Part shown: positions 27,805 through 39,800 of the stretch, in pieces
Numbering within the stretch: the first letter of the stretch is position 1
Layout: each line of letters starts with the position of its first letter
NCBI GenBank assembly: GCA_947385375.1
Contig: CANDKR010000004.1
Location: 62,001 to 126,000, forward strand
DNA length: 64,000 bases
Origin: an uncultured Clostridia bacterium
GTDB taxonomy: Bacteria; Bacillota; Clostridia; TANB77; CAG-508
Direction of reading: 5' to 3'
The notes under the pieces: generated by a model
Databases searched by the model: none
Seen by the model: the letters and a program-made list of their open reading frames with translations, nothing else
What the model was told of the DNA's origin: nothing
Position numbers and translations under genes: made by a program

Positions 27805-30800
27805 TTATTTGATGCGTCTATTACGATATATTTTTATTATAACTAATACTACTACGCATACAAGTATTACAGCAATTATTGTAACAACTGTGTAACTTGC
27901 TCCTTCAACAACCTTTCTTACTGTTCTATTTAATCTGTCTAAACCTGTTGGAGGTGTTAATGTTACTTTTTCTACTGAAGCCGTATCACTTTCGGTTCTA
28001 CCTTCGTAATACTCAGAGCTTTCGTTTGGTCTCTTATCTGGTGTTGAATTTGTTAATTCTTCAATCTTAGCATTACCTATTGTAGTTGCTAAGTTTGTTA
28101 CCCTACCAGTTACTGAAGAGTATTGGATAATCTCTGCTATATTTTCATATACCATATCATCATTTTCATCTTCAGGTGAGATTACTTTTGATGCATATAA
28201 TGAAATTGTTCCAAAACTGTCTAAACTCTTTTCTCTTGAGTATCTTGGGATTAAGAAGTTTGTAAATTTCTTATTTGTTGTTGTATCTTCTTCTAATGCT
28301 GGTGCTCCAGGTTGTCCATAATCATCTCTTACTCTATCGTCAAGAGATATTGCCAAGTTACTTCTTTGTTCAGTATTATATGCTCTACCATCAGAGTCAA
28401 CTAATTTCTTATCAAGTGCCTCTTTATTTGCTTGAATTTGTGCATTATCGCTTATTAGTTCTCCATCTTGATAATATGAATATGTTGTTTCATTTAACAT
28501 TCCATCACTAAACAACTCTGCTGCTGTTGTTGTCTTCCATAATCTGTCTTCGCCTCTGTTATCGTCATTGTTGAATACTAAGTCATTATCAATGTAGTCT
28601 AATACCTTATCAACCTTCAACTCTGCTAAAACATCCATATCTTCGTTGATTCTACCTGTAAAGTATGTTGATCCTAAGTATCTACCATAGTATGTACTTC
28701 CTGTTAATGCTGAATTTACTGGTGTTAACATTGTTGTATCTGTATGAGCATTTTCTACATCAACGATTTCTACTACTCTATCATTTGCCTTCATATATTT
28801 TTGTTTTACTTTGTATAGTATATCATTTTCTGCCTCACCTTTTAAGTTGTCATACATTAAGTCTGATGTTGCACCATTTAAGTATTTAACTTTATCATTA
28901 CCGTTTAATTCATAACGATAATATTCACTAAATAATGCATTTCTTGCTGTCTTTGCTGCTGAGTAATTTTGATTAATCAATGTTAGCTTGTCTCTTTGAC
29001 CGCTTATTTGATAATCATATTCGTTATAGTATGAGCTACTATCATTTATAGTTCTATCATACTTTCTAACTTCATTGTTTTCTTTAAATCTTAAATCAGA
29101 AAGATTTGAAGAAACTCTATCAATTTCACCTAAGTTTGTTCCTGTGAATAAGTATTTAATCTTAATTGTAGCACCTTGCATAATGTCGTCATCAACAACT
29201 ATGTATGCAAAACCTTGTGTTGAGCTTACTAATACTTTTCCATTTGCTTCGACAGTTACTGGATTTCCTTCCGCATCTGTTTCATATTCATTTGGTAAGT
29301 ACTGAACATTACTTAGTCCAATTGATTTATCTTTGTTTAACTCAGTTCCAGCTACTGCTAAAATATAAGTTCCGTCATTATTTTTCTCAACGCTTGATGT
29401 ATTTACTCCTGCACTACTTAACACAGAATTTATAATCTCAGTTGAAGCTGCTGGGTCAACTCTAATAATTTCACCTTCACTATCTGTACAGAAGGTTGTT
29501 GCACCTGTTACGTAGTCTGTTTCTTTAACAACTCCGTAGAATTCATCAAAGACAGCGTCTACTAATGGAGCATCTGATTTGCCGCCATTTTGGTCTGATG
29601 TAGTTAATGTGATATTAGAAATGTATTTGTTAATTCCTAATTGTAACTCTGGTCTATATTCTATACCGAAGTCAACATTATTAACTCTAAATCTTGCTTG
29701 ACTTATTGTTTCTATAATCTTTGTATTGTACTCTTGATATGTCAAGACTGTTACTTTTCTAATCTCTTTTTCTGTTCTTACTAAGAAGTCTGCTGTTTCT
29801 GCAAACATTGCTGTATTACCAATCATTGCATTTCTATCTGTTGAATTTATACCTCTTAGTATTTCGTTTTTCTGGTTATTCATTGTTTCTGAATATCCAA
29901 TTACTTCAAGACGTCTCATCTCATCGTCTTTAGCGTCTGAAATTCCGTCTTTCTCTAAGATGTCTAATCTTACGTCTCCTGCTGTTTTTTCGCCTTGTGG
30001 CTGTGCATTTTCTGCTAAAACAGCTTCTCCTGCTTGATATGATGTTGATTTATAATCTTGACCATTGAATATCAAACATTTTTCTTTTGTAACATCATCG
30101 CCATAAGTGAATTTAACTATATACTCACCTGGAATATATCCACTTAGCATATATTCACCATTAGCGTCTGTTCTTGTTTCCATTACAGAGTCTTCATTTA
30201 CATAGATTGTATCTTCGTAAATTCTTTCCTCTGCTATTCCTTCTGCATTTCCTTCTGGTCCTTTGTCTGATATAACCTCACCAACATTATTTACTGGTAT
30301 TCTGATTTGTTCTACCAATTTTGCCTCTACATCTTGTACTCTGATATCGTTTTCTTCACCATTTGGAACTGCTAAACTTCCATCTGCAAGTTTTGCTCTG
30401 TTCTTTCTAGCTTCTGCGATAGCATTTACTGATGTATTCCATTTACCATCTCCTAAGTACTGTGTACCATCATCATTTTCTGCTGTCTCACTTCTTGCGT
30501 CATCCCATACATATCCAATTAAAGTTCTTTCGATAAATTCTTTATCTCTATTAACTGGTGTTGGTGGATCTGGGTCTGGGTCATCTGGGTCTGGGTCTGG
30601 TATTATTGTAGGTGTTGGAATTGTTAAGTTAATTCCTGTTTTAAATGTATCATCTTCATAGAATTTGATGTAGCCTGCATTGTTTACGTCTACTCCTTCA
30701 TAAGCTTCTCCAAAGTTTCCTGGGTTAGAATCTGCATCAACTAAACTTGCTGATTTATAAGTTTCTCCCTCTTTGTAGTATGTTGAGTATGCACTTACTT

Positions 30801-33800
30801 CTGCTACATTTTCTTTTGCTCCTAATATTGTTTCCATTTCTACTTTATTAGGTGTTTCTGCTTCTTTTTCTACTACAAATTTGATTATAATATCTAAGCT
30901 TTCACCTTCTGCTAAAATTAATTGTCCAGCTTTGATATTTGTTCCTGTAAGTGCGTTTGTAGCAAAATTTTGATTTGTTGGTGTAATAAATATTGTGTCA
31001 TAACCTTCAATTGTTCTTGTTGTATTATATGGTGATGTATTACTTAAAGTTACATCTACCTCTGTTCCATCTGGTAAGTACGCCTTTGCTTCTGCTACTT
31101 TCATTGCTGTATTTACTAAGTAGTCATTTGCATCTTTTGTCTTTACATTAAATGCTTGGATTTCTCCATTTGCTCCAGCTTGTATGTCTACAAAATCTTC
31201 TGAATAGTATTCAACGATTTCATTAACACCTGTATAAACTGGAATATCAACACTTGCTCCATTTTCAAAGCTTGGTAAATATGGCTCGTCATTGTCTATT
31301 ACATTATTTGTAACTCTTATTCTGTATTTAATTTCTGTATTTAATTCGCTTTCTCTACCAGTTACTAGAGCATTTGTTACTGAATCTGTTCCTAATGTAT
31401 TGTCTAGTATTACGCTATTTCCACCATCATTTACTATTGCATCATAATTTGTTCTTAATGGTGAACCTTTGTAATTTCTTACTGTTTGTATATTGTATTG
31501 AGAAATTCTATAATTGTAATCTTCTAAGTAATACTCGAAATTATAATATGTTGGAGTTTGACCGTTTCCATCTCCTCTATATCCAGTCATAAATCTCTCA
31601 CTGTCGAATTTTTCTGTTCCTGGTGCTTTTTCTTTGTCTATTTCGTTTGCTGCTGTATTTTCTGGATCTTTTCTTGTGTATTTGTTTTGGTTAAACTCAT
31701 AAGTCATTTCTTCACCGTTTATTGTTGTTTTTAACTCATAAACGTCGTGAGTAATACTTAAGTCAACATCTTCTCTTTCCTCTAAACCTAAGTTGATAAA
31801 TTTCAAGTATTCTGTTTCAGGTAATTCTGTTGATTGTTGTTTATATAGCCATAGAAGTTTTGTATTTTCTATGCTCTTTGTCAAGTCTTTACCTTTTATG
31901 AAACTTCTTGCTGTTATTACTCTGTCTTTGTTTACACGAATATATGATTCGTGATCTTTCTTTTCATATTTTAAGTCTGGGTGTTCTGGCGTTGTACCAT
32001 CACCTTTATAGCCTTTGTTGTAAGCTATAATTTCATAATTTGTATTGAACTCTTCTCTTACGTCTTTAAATTCATAAGCATTTGAGTCAATCTCATATGG
32101 ATCGTTATATGTTCCGTCTCCATTTATGTTCTTATCATTTGAGTAGATTTCTGTACTCTTATATACTAAACCATCATACTCAAATTCGATATAGTAATTT
32201 ACAAGCTTAGCGCCACTGCCATAAGTTTTATTTGTTGGATCTTTTGGCTCTGCTTTGTCAATTCTTTGATCACTATCTTTTGCTGCTGTTATATGTGTAT
32301 ATTCTCCATCACACCAAGTTAATGTTCCTGAGTTTTCATCATAAGTTTGAGCAAAAGTATATAATCCTTCGTCATTTGTAGCTGTTGTTCTTACTAATGT
32401 TCCATCTTCTTTATATAGTTTTACTACAATGTTTTTCATTGCGTATTCTACATTATAATCTGGAAGTTTAGTACTTGGTTCTTGTCTTACATCTAACATG
32501 TTTCCAAGAATTCCATTTTTACCTGGTCCAATATGACCATCTTTATCAACGTCTAGCCATACTGTACCTGCAATAACTAGGTCTTTCATTTTAACCCATT
32601 CTTTTGTCTTTTGTTGTGGTGCCATGTTCTCATTTACAGAACCATCTTCATTTTGAATAATTCTGTCAAGAGTTTTAGCATTTACGTTTGTAAGTATCTT
32701 ATAGCTTGCTTCATTATCTAGTTTTCCTAGATACATATTGCTTTCTATAACTTTTACATAAACTGTATATTCTAAGTAATCTCCTGGATCAAGTAATACA
32801 TATTTACCGTTTGAGAAGTTCTCTATTGTAAATTCATATCTTGTTCTACCATTTCCGCCACCTACATTTGTGTAAGTTACGTTTACATTGTCAACTTTTA
32901 CATTTCCAGATGAATCGTAAATCTTAGCTGAAACTGGTATTCCAGAGATTCCTACTGCACTTAGCTCACCTTGATCTGCAAGTCTTAAACCTTCGTGCAT
33001 TTCATCAATAACATTGTTTGGTCTAACCTGTGTTGCTGGCTTCTTACCGCCATAGCTTGATTTTTCTGTATATTCGTCTTGTGCATCATTTGTTAATCTA
33101 ATCTTATATGTCAAGATATCATTTTTCTCAGCAGGGAAAGGTCTTGCCTCTTTATCTGCTTCACTCATTTGAGATCTTGATTTTGTATCATCATCTACTT
33201 CGATTTTTTCGTCTTTTGTGATTCCTCTTTCTTCGTTTGCCTCAGAAACAGGTGATTTATAATCTGAAATAAATTTGTTTATTCCTAAATTATAGTTATT
33301 TAATGCATACCAATCTGAACTTTCTGTTAATTTGTTTGGATCAAGTTCTGCTAAGTTAACTACTGGTCCTGGTCTGTCTTCTGAGTCATAAACTGTTCTC
33401 ATATAGTCAACATTTAACTCATCACCTTGCACATAACCAATATTGTTTGTTATGATTTGTGCTTTATTTTCAAATTTTAGTAATTGTCCTGTTGGTGTTG
33501 ATGGTGTTGGTCTTGGATTTGGTGTCGGTGGCGTTGGTGGTGTTGTTGGTGGTCCAAATGGATCATCTGGATTTATATCCTCTCCACCGCCTACTGTATC
33601 GCCTTGAACTACTCCACTTGTTAAACCGCCTGCGTCTAATCCGTCAACCCAGTCTAATACTTTTACTTTAACAGTTAAGTCTACTTTTCCTGGTGCATCT
33701 TGTGTTCCTCCTGGTATTTGTAGCCATTGTGTTTCCATCTTAAACTTATGTGTAGTATATGAAACTTTTTCTCCCATTACACCTTCTTGTGTAGTTGTCT

Positions 33801-36800
33801 TTGTACCTTCTTTTGTATAAATATATCTTTCTGATGGTGACTCTGCTGTCCATTCTTCTGTTCCATCAGATATTGATATTAACTCACAATTTTCTGGTAG
33901 GAAGTCAATTATCTTAGCTTCTACTTTTTGTAATTGATGGTTTTCTAATCTGATTATGTATGTAACTATATCACCATACTCTACAAACACTGGATTTTCT
34001 TCTTTTAATCTTTCATTTTCTACTGCATTATCTGATAATTTTGCTCTTATTTCACTCTTTTGGAATGAAGTATCTAAATCTAATGTATTTCCTTCTATTT
34101 CTTCATGCTCAACATCTGTTATAAATTTATTTACTGTTACGTCTGTTGTAAGTCTTATGTCTAACTCGGTTGTGATTGGTGTCTTGATTACTGCTGTATA
34201 TGCATCACGTACTGCTAAGAATGTTTGTCCTTTAGCAACACCCTTATATGGATTCTGCCATTTTGGTATGTACCAACATTCTGTATGTCCTTCACCGCTG
34301 TAAGCATGTACTTTTGTTGTACCTGTATGTGGACATCTGTAATATGCCCAACCAGTTCTATAATGTCCATCACAAGAGCAGTTACATCCTGACCTTGTTC
34401 CTCCGCTTGGACATTCGTGTCCACCTAGACAGTAGTATCTTATACAACTGCTACCACATGTGTGTGTACATCCATCCTTACAACCTAGACCACATCTATG
34501 TGTACAATATCCATAGTCCCAATCCCAATTATCACATGAATGATAATGATTTGCTTCATCAGTCCAATGTAATCCAGATGAGCTTCTAGCTGAACCTGGG
34601 CTACAACTATGGTCTCTTAAACATTCATGCCAGCCTGGTGTCGACCTCTCATTATCACCATATCCTATATAATCATTTGGATATCGTCCTGAGTTTGGAC
34701 AATATGCATAATATGTTGTTTCTTGCCAGTCACCTATTTTATCATATTTTGTTCTGCTTTCTGGTTCTCCCCACTTATCACTACCACCTTCTAATTGTTT
34801 ATCTGTCTTAGTTATATGATAATTTTCCCAACATTGTGTACCATTTGCATCTGCATCTCTTGTCCATTTTGTGACTACATATTTTGAGCAAATTACCCAT
34901 CCACGTCCATCTGATTTTGTTTGTCTATAATTAAATTCAAATTTTGTTAATTTTACTGCACTCTCAATAACTGATTTTTTAATAGTTATATAGAAAGTCG
35001 AATTTGGATATGGGAATTCATACTCTGTTTCTGATGGTGTTCTTATATATGTTGCAGATATAGCATGTCCTTTATTTCCTGTCTCTCTTCCTTTCATATC
35101 TGTATATACTATTTCAACTTGATCGTCTACTAATTTTCCAATATCTACTTCTATTGGTGCTCCTGCCTCATTTTCAAAAGTAACTTTACCTTCTAATATA
35201 CCACCAATCATACTCTTTTTCTCTCCTAAGTAAGAGCCTGAAAAGTTTTCTATATTTCTTTCATCTACTGCAAAAGCTAGAGCATAATCACTCATGATGA
35301 ATGGTCCTACTTTATAATAGTATTCTCCATTTTCTTCGTAAATCGTTGTACCTGTTGAATCATCTTTACTACCTACTTTTTCACCTTTTACTTCTTCTGT
35401 AAAATCATCTGATCCTGGATCAGCATTTATTTTTACTGATGGTCTATTAAGTAGATTTTCATCTTTTCCTTCAATTGCTGCTGCGTGTTTTGCTGCTTCA
35501 TCTCCTGAAATATTAACTGTTAGTAATGCTTCATACTCATTTAAAGCAGCTCCTGCTTCCCATAATTTAGAATTCATTACTCTATTAGCATCTACCTCAG
35601 AATATTCAACATCTTCTGCTGCTTCTGAACTTGTATCTCCTTGTGTTACATCTTCTACACTTACATCTGTATCTACATTTCCTCCGCCTTCACCACGGGC
35701 TGGATCACCTACAACACCCCATATAGCATTCTGTGCTCTTTCTTGATTATATCTATTAGAATTTATATCTGTATAATTTCCTGTCATCTTTTCAGAGAAA
35801 CTTACTGCATATGGGAATATGTTTGAATGATATGTTCCAAATTTATTATTTATTGTATAAATATTTGTATATTCTTCCCAGTAATGTACATTTGAATATA
35901 CATATCTTGAGTTCTTATTTTCTGTAGTTGCTGGTTTTCCTCCTGAGCTTGGTTTTCCTCCTGTTCCAACATTACCACCTACTACTATATCTGAAATTCC
36001 TATACCTATTCCTAATTCTCCAGTAGTTTCACCTGCTGATGCTCTTTCACCTGTAAAATCAGTTGAAAGACCAAAAGTTAAACCATTTTGCACTGTGCTT
36101 GTACCATAACGAGTTTTTCCATCAGCACAAGTTTGTCTTGCGTGATCTGGTTCAATAACCATATCTAAGTGATCACTACTATTGAAAGCATCTGGATTAA
36201 AATATGTTATACTATAAGCTCCATAACTACTATTATTGGTTTGAATTATACTAGGAATACTTAAATCTTGACTTCTACTATGGTGATCCATTTGAAAGTA
36301 TCCATGATATCTACCAATAGCTTGTCCACCTTTTAAGCAGAAGAAAGATGGAAAGGATCTTAACGCTCTTAAACCAGTACTCATACTTGGTCCTGCATCT
36401 ATATTAGTATCATTTAAAAAATCCATTAAGTTTTTTATAGTAGTTCCTTTTACATCACCACTGTTTCCAAATTTTACTTTTGGAGTAATTTCTTCTGATT
36501 TATATTTTATTTTTACTCTTCCACTTGGTAGAGTTTCTCTGCTTTCCTCAACACTTTTTACGTCTGCTACTTCCCAAGCTGGCTCGCCTTCTAGTAAATA
36601 AGTTTTACCTTTGTGGTTATATTTTGCTTCTACTATGTAGTCACCAACTGTAACATTACCCTCTTGGATTGCTTTTACAGTTGTTTGCTTTTGTAATTCT
36701 TCAGGAGTCTGGCTATCTTCTTTTGTATTAAATAATGCACTCCAGTCAAAACCACTAGCTGTCATTTTAAAACTTGTAAACAATACTATCAGCATAAAAA

Positions 36801-36831
36801 CTGCTAATATTTTCGTTAATTTACTTTTCAT
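27805..36831 (-). CDS. Giant surface adhesin B with predicted thioester domain and Cys/His-rich insert
   Basis: This 3008-aa protein is the longest in the window. It has a signal peptide (about residues 1-28) and a C-terminal membrane helix with a basic tail. Counting from the first possible ATG (36837), the thioester signature is FFCLKGG with Cys167 and AQNAIWGVV with Gln369, which fits the TED pattern. A Cys/His-rich insert lies at about 650-860 (about 19 Cys and 13 His). A Pro-rich linker follows near 1090-1115, then SdrD-B-like modules (GTVWLDVDKDGHIG, GYVWDDARSE) and DUF11-like modules. The ATG at 36831 is preferred because it is 6 bases after GGAGG; the one at 36837 directly abuts it. 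It follows the 1919-aa gene by about 14 bp, as operon partner. Confidence 0.85.
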   Translation of the reverse strand: MKSKLTKILAVFMLIVLFTSFKMTASGFDWSALFNTKEDSQTPEELQKQTTVKAIQEGNVTVGDYIVEAKYNHKGKTYLLEGEPAWEVADVKSVEESRETLPSGRVKIKYKSEEITPKVKFGNSGDVKGTTIKNLMDFLNDTNIDAGPSMSTGLRALRSFPSFFCLKGGQAIGRYHGYFQMDHHSRSQDLSIPSIIQTNNSSYGAYSITYFNPDAFNSSDHLDMVIEPDHARQTCADGKTRYGTSTVQNGLTFGLSTDFTGERASAGETTGELGIGIGISDIVVGGNVGTGGKPSSGGKPATTENKNSRYVYSNVHYWEEYTNIYTINNKFGTYHSNIFPYAVSFSEKMTGNYTDINSNRYNQERAQNAIWGVVGDPARGEGGGNVDTDVSVEDVTQGDTSSEAAEDVEYSEVDANRVMNSKLWEAGAALNEYEALLTVNISGDEAAKHAAAIEGKDENLLNRPSVKINADPGSDDFTEEVKGEKVGSKDDSTGTTIYEENGEYYYKVGPFIMSDYALAFAVDERNIENFSGSYLGEKKSMIGGILEGKVTFENEAGAPIEVDIGKLVDDQVEIVYTDMKGRETGNKGHAISATYIRTPSETEYEFPYPNSTFYITIKKSVIESAVKLTKFEFNYRQTKSDGRGWVICSKYVVTKWTRDADANGTQCWENYHITKTDKQLEGGSDKWGEPESRTKYDKIGDWQETTYYAYCPNSGRYPNDYIGYGDNERSTPGWHECLRDHSCSPGSARSSSGLHWTDEANHYHSCDNWDWDYGYCTHRCGLGCKDGCTHTCGSSCIRYYCLGGHECPSGGTRSGCNCSCDGHYRTGWAYYRCPHTGTTKVHAYSGEGHTECWYIPKWQNPYKGVAKGQTFLAVRDAYTAVIKTPITTELDIRLTTDVTVNKFITDVEHEEIEGNTLDLDTSFQKSEIRAKLSDNAVENERLKEENPVFVEYGDIVTYIIRLENHQLQKVEAKIIDFLPENCELISISDGTEEWTAESPSERYIYTKEGTKTTTQEGVMGEKVSYTTHKFKMETQWLQIPGGTQDAPGKVDLTVKVKVLDWVDGLDAGGLTSGVVQGDTVGGGEDINPDDPFGPPTTPPTPPTPNPRPTPSTPTGQLLKFENKAQIITNNIGYVQGDELNVDYMRTVYDSEDRPGPVVNLAELDPNKLTESSDWYALNNYNLGINKFISDYKSPVSEANEERGITKDEKIEVDDDTKSRSQMSEADKEARPFPAEKNDILTYKIRLTNDAQDEYTEKSSYGGKKPATQVRPNNVIDEMHEGLRLADQGELSAVGISGIPVSAKIYDSSGNVKVDNVNVTYTNVGGGNGRTRYEFTIENFSNGKYVLLDPGDYLEYTVYVKVIESNMYLGKLDNEASYKILTNVNAKTLDRIIQNEDGSVNENMAPQQKTKEWVKMKDLVIAGTVWLDVDKDGHIGPGKNGILGNMLDVRQEPSTKLPDYNVEYAMKNIVVKLYKEDGTLVRTTATNDEGLYTFAQTYDENSGTLTWCDGEYTHITAAKDSDQRIDKAEPKDPTNKTYGSGAKLVNYYIEFEYDGLVYKSTEIYSNDKNINGDGTYNDPYEIDSNAYEFKDVREEFNTNYEIIAYNKGYKGDGTTPEHPDLKYEKKDHESYIRVNKDRVITARSFIKGKDLTKSIENTKLLWLYKQQSTELPETEYLKFINLGLEEREDVDLSITHDVYELKTTINGEEMTYEFNQNKYTRKDPENTAANEIDKEKAPGTEKFDSERFMTGYRGDGNGQTPTYYNFEYYLEDYNYRISQYNIQTVRNYKGSPLRTNYDAIVNDGGNSVILDNTLGTDSVTNALVTGRESELNTEIKYRIRVTNNVIDNDEPYLPSFENGASVDIPVYTGVNEIVEYYSEDFVDIQAGANGEIQAFNVKTKDANDYLVNTAMKVAEAKAYLPDGTEVDVTLSNTSPYNTTRTIEGYDTIFITPTNQNFATNALTGTNIKAGQLILAEGESLDIIIKFVVEKEAETPNKVEMETILGAKENVAEVSAYSTYYKEGETYKSASLVDADSNPGNFGEAYEGVDVNNAGYIKFYEDDTFKTGINLTIPTPTIIPDPDPDDPDPDPPTPVNRDKEFIERTLIGYVWDDARSETAENDDGTQYLGDGKWNTSVNAIAEARKNRAKLADGSLAVPNGEENDIRVQDVEAKLVEQIRIPVNNVGEVISDKGPEGNAEGIAEERIYEDTIYVNEDSVMETRTDANGEYMLSGYIPGEYIVKFTYGDDVTKEKCLIFNGQDYKSTSYQAGEAVLAENAQPQGEKTAGDVRLDILEKDGISDAKDDEMRRLEVIGYSETMNNQKNEILRGINSTDRNAMIGNTAMFAETADFLVRTEKEIRKVTVLTYQEYNTKIIETISQARFRVNNVDFGIEYRPELQLGINKYISNITLTTSDQNGGKSDAPLVDAVFDEFYGVVKETDYVTGATTFCTDSEGEIIRVDPAASTEIINSVLSSAGVNTSSVEKNNDGTYILAVAGTELNKDKSIGLSNVQYLPNEYETDAEGNPVTVEANGKVLVSSTQGFAYIVVDDDIMQGATIKIKYLFTGTNLGEIDRVSSNLSDLRFKENNEVRKYDRTINDSSSYYNEYDYQISGQRDKLTLINQNYSAAKTARNALFSEYYRYELNGNDKVKYLNGATSDLMYDNLKGEAENDILYKVKQKYMKANDRVVEIVDVENAHTDTTMLTPVNSALTGSTYYGRYLGSTYFTGRINEDMDVLAELKVDKVLDYIDNDLVFNNDDNRGEDRLWKTTTAAELFSDGMLNETTYSYYQDGELISDNAQIQANKEALDKKLVDSDGRAYNTEQRSNLAISLDDRVRDDYGQPGAPALEEDTTTNKKFTNFLIPRYSREKSLDSFGTISLYASKVISPEDENDDMVYENIAEIIQYSSVTGRVTNLATTIGNAKIEELTNSTPDKRPNESSEYYEGRTESDTASVEKVTLTPPTGLDRLNRTVRKVVEGASYTVVTIIAVILVCVVVLVIIKIYRNRRIK

Positions 36832-36845
36832 AACCATCCTCCTTT

Positions 36846-39800
36846 CTATTTATAAATTTTCTTTGTGTTAATTTTTACTTTTAATTTGTTGTTTTCTATT
36901 TTTATTATCATTCTTTCTGTTGCTATTGCATAAGCTCCAAGTGCTATAATTACTATTACAACAGTTAATGGTACAAAGTTACCACCTGTTCTAATTGAAA
37001 TAATAGTTTCTTGTGTTGATGTATTATTTTCCTTTTGTTCTGTTACATTTGAACTACTTTCTGCTTCTGCAATTTCAATTAAGTTACTTATTACACCAGT
37101 ATTTTCTGTATTCATCTTTCTTACTAATACTAAGCTTACTTCTTTTTTCTCATTAGGTGCAATATTTTCGCCTTTTAAGCTTTCATTGTATAGTTTGCCA
37201 TCATTTCCTAAATACCAGCCTTTATTGTCTTTCTCATTGAATTCCATATCCTTTGGTAAATGGTCTACTAATTTTAGAGCTTTACCTGATACATTACCAG
37301 TATTTGTAACAACTATTTTGTATGTTAATGTTACTGTTGTATTTTTCATTTTCTTAGCATCAACTTCTAATTTTGCAAGGTCTGCATTATCATAAGTTTT
37401 TGATACTTGTTTTCCTTTTACATCAACTACTGATTTAGCAATAAATTTGTCAACTTTTAAATCAAAAGTATCTCTTGACTGTAAACCACAATTAATGTTT
37501 TCTAAGTTTAAGTCTGAAATTGTAATTGTATTTGTTACAGCTATTCCATCAGTATAATTCATTGCATCAGAATTTCTATCCTCTTCTATATCAGCACCTT
37601 TATATGTTGCAGAAATATATTTTTCTCCATCATATTTAAAGTTAACTGTATAATCTCCTGCTTCAATGCCTGTAAATTGATATATACCACTTCCATTTGT
37701 TGTAGTTGTTTTTACAACATTTCTTCCTTGATGTAGTTCTACTTCTAGTCCTGAAATTCCTTTTTCTTCATCATCTTTTCTATTGTTTTTGTTTGCATCT
37801 AACCAAACTAAACCTGTAATTGAATGTGTTTCTTTTGGTGCTTGATTTACATTAGGTGTTGAATTATTATTGTTGTTTGAACTATTGTTGTTATTTGAAT
37901 TGCTATTATTGTTATTACTATTTGAATTATTATTGTTGTTGTTATTATTATTTATAGGGTATCTATTGTTATTGCTTGTTCCACTGTTGTTATTATTGCT
38001 GTTATTATTGTTTGAATTATTATTGTTATTATTGTTATTCGTTTTATCTGAATTATATATAGGTGTTTCTTCTTGTTTATATGGATCTTCTTCAATATTT
38101 ATATTTATAACATTTGATTCAACAGTACCAACATTTTTTACACTTACTTCTGCTTTGTTTGAAATTGTTTTTGCAACTCCATCTAATCTTTGAGCTTTTC
38201 CTATAATAGTAATTATAAATTTTGCACCTGGTTTAAAGTTTAGCATAGTATAAGTAAATGTCGCTCCGCCATTATATCTTCCAGCTTCATTTCCATCTAT
38301 TTGCACTATAACATCTTTTAAATGTTCTGAAATTATATCTTTAAATACAACATTTTCTGCAACATAATTTCCTTTATTTTCAATTTCTAATGTTAATTTT
38401 ACTTGTTCATTTTCTTTAACATTATTTATAACATCTGTTGTTTGGTTAATTATAATATTAGGTGCTACATATTTTCTTGATAAAACATAACTTTTTTCTG
38501 GTTCTAAGCCATCAGCACTAACCATAAAGAAAGTATCAAGGTTTTTATCATTTCCAGTTTTTCCTTTTGCTCCTATGTAAACACTATATGCTTCTTCTGC
38601 TTTCATTTCTGCAAAAGTTACTGTTACTGTACGAGTAGCTTCATCAAATTTTAAGTCATATTTTCCATCTTCTTTATAAGTATATATTTCATTTTCACCA
38701 GTATATTCTACCGTGTTTGGTAAAGTTAATGTTACTACTACATTTTTCAAATCTTTGCCTGAAATATTGCAAAAATCGTTTGTATATGTAAATAATTGTC
38801 CTGGTTTAATTTCTGTTTTACATTCTGTATTTACTGTCATATCAAAATTAGATTTTACTAATTTATTTTTAACTGTATTTGTTGTAATTGCATCTCCAAA
38901 GTTTGCTGCTTTAATTGTAGCTTTATTCTCAAGATATACTGAATAATTTAAATCTACATATACCTTTTCAGAAACCTCTAATTCGCCTTCCATTGTTTTT
39001 TCTGTATAATAGTAACCTTTTTCATCTTTTTCAATTTTTACTCTTAATGTTCTAGCGTAATAAGCTTCTGGTGTAGGTATCTGTGCTGTTTTTACATAAT
39101 ATGAATATTCTTTCTTTTCTCCTGGTTGAATATTTTCGTAAACTGCATATAAAGTTTTAATATCTGTTGCTATATAGTTATCATTTCCATAACCATTTTC
39201 ATTAGTATATGCTTGTAATACTGCATCAAGTGGCATATCATTTTCGATTGTAACTTCTGTTGCTTCAACACTACCAGTATTAGCAATAGTTATTGTATAT
39301 TTAATGTATCTAGCTTCTCCAACATCTTTTCCATCTCCTATGTCAACTGACATACTAGCTTCTAGCTTTGGTCCAACTTCTGTTACTAAACCTACTAGGT
39401 CTGCGCTTGAAGTTTCATACATTACTGCAACATCTGAATGATTGTTGTAAAATGCACCAAATGAACCATAAAGCTCTACCTCATAAGGTAAATTTGCTGG
39501 AATTTGGAAACCATAATTAAACTTAAATACTGTTCCTGCTTCAACAGCACCTGTTGGTACTATCAAATATGATTTAACTTTGCTCATATCGCCTGGGTCT
39601 TTTCCCCATCCATTTGCAGGGTCATTTAAATCTTTTGTTGCTGAACCGTTGCTTGAATAATAAATATCACAACTTATTGGATTACTGTCAGCTGGAGTAA
39701 TTCCTGTTATCATTTCTGTATTTCTATTTGTACGTAATTTCTCACCTGTTATAACATCTGTTGCTTCTGAATGTGGTATTCTACCAAGCATTGCAACATC

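Noticed and set aside
37862-38040. CRISPR-like or tandem DNA repeat
   Set aside because: The repeats are simple AAT/AAC codons inside an open coding frame, without spacers.
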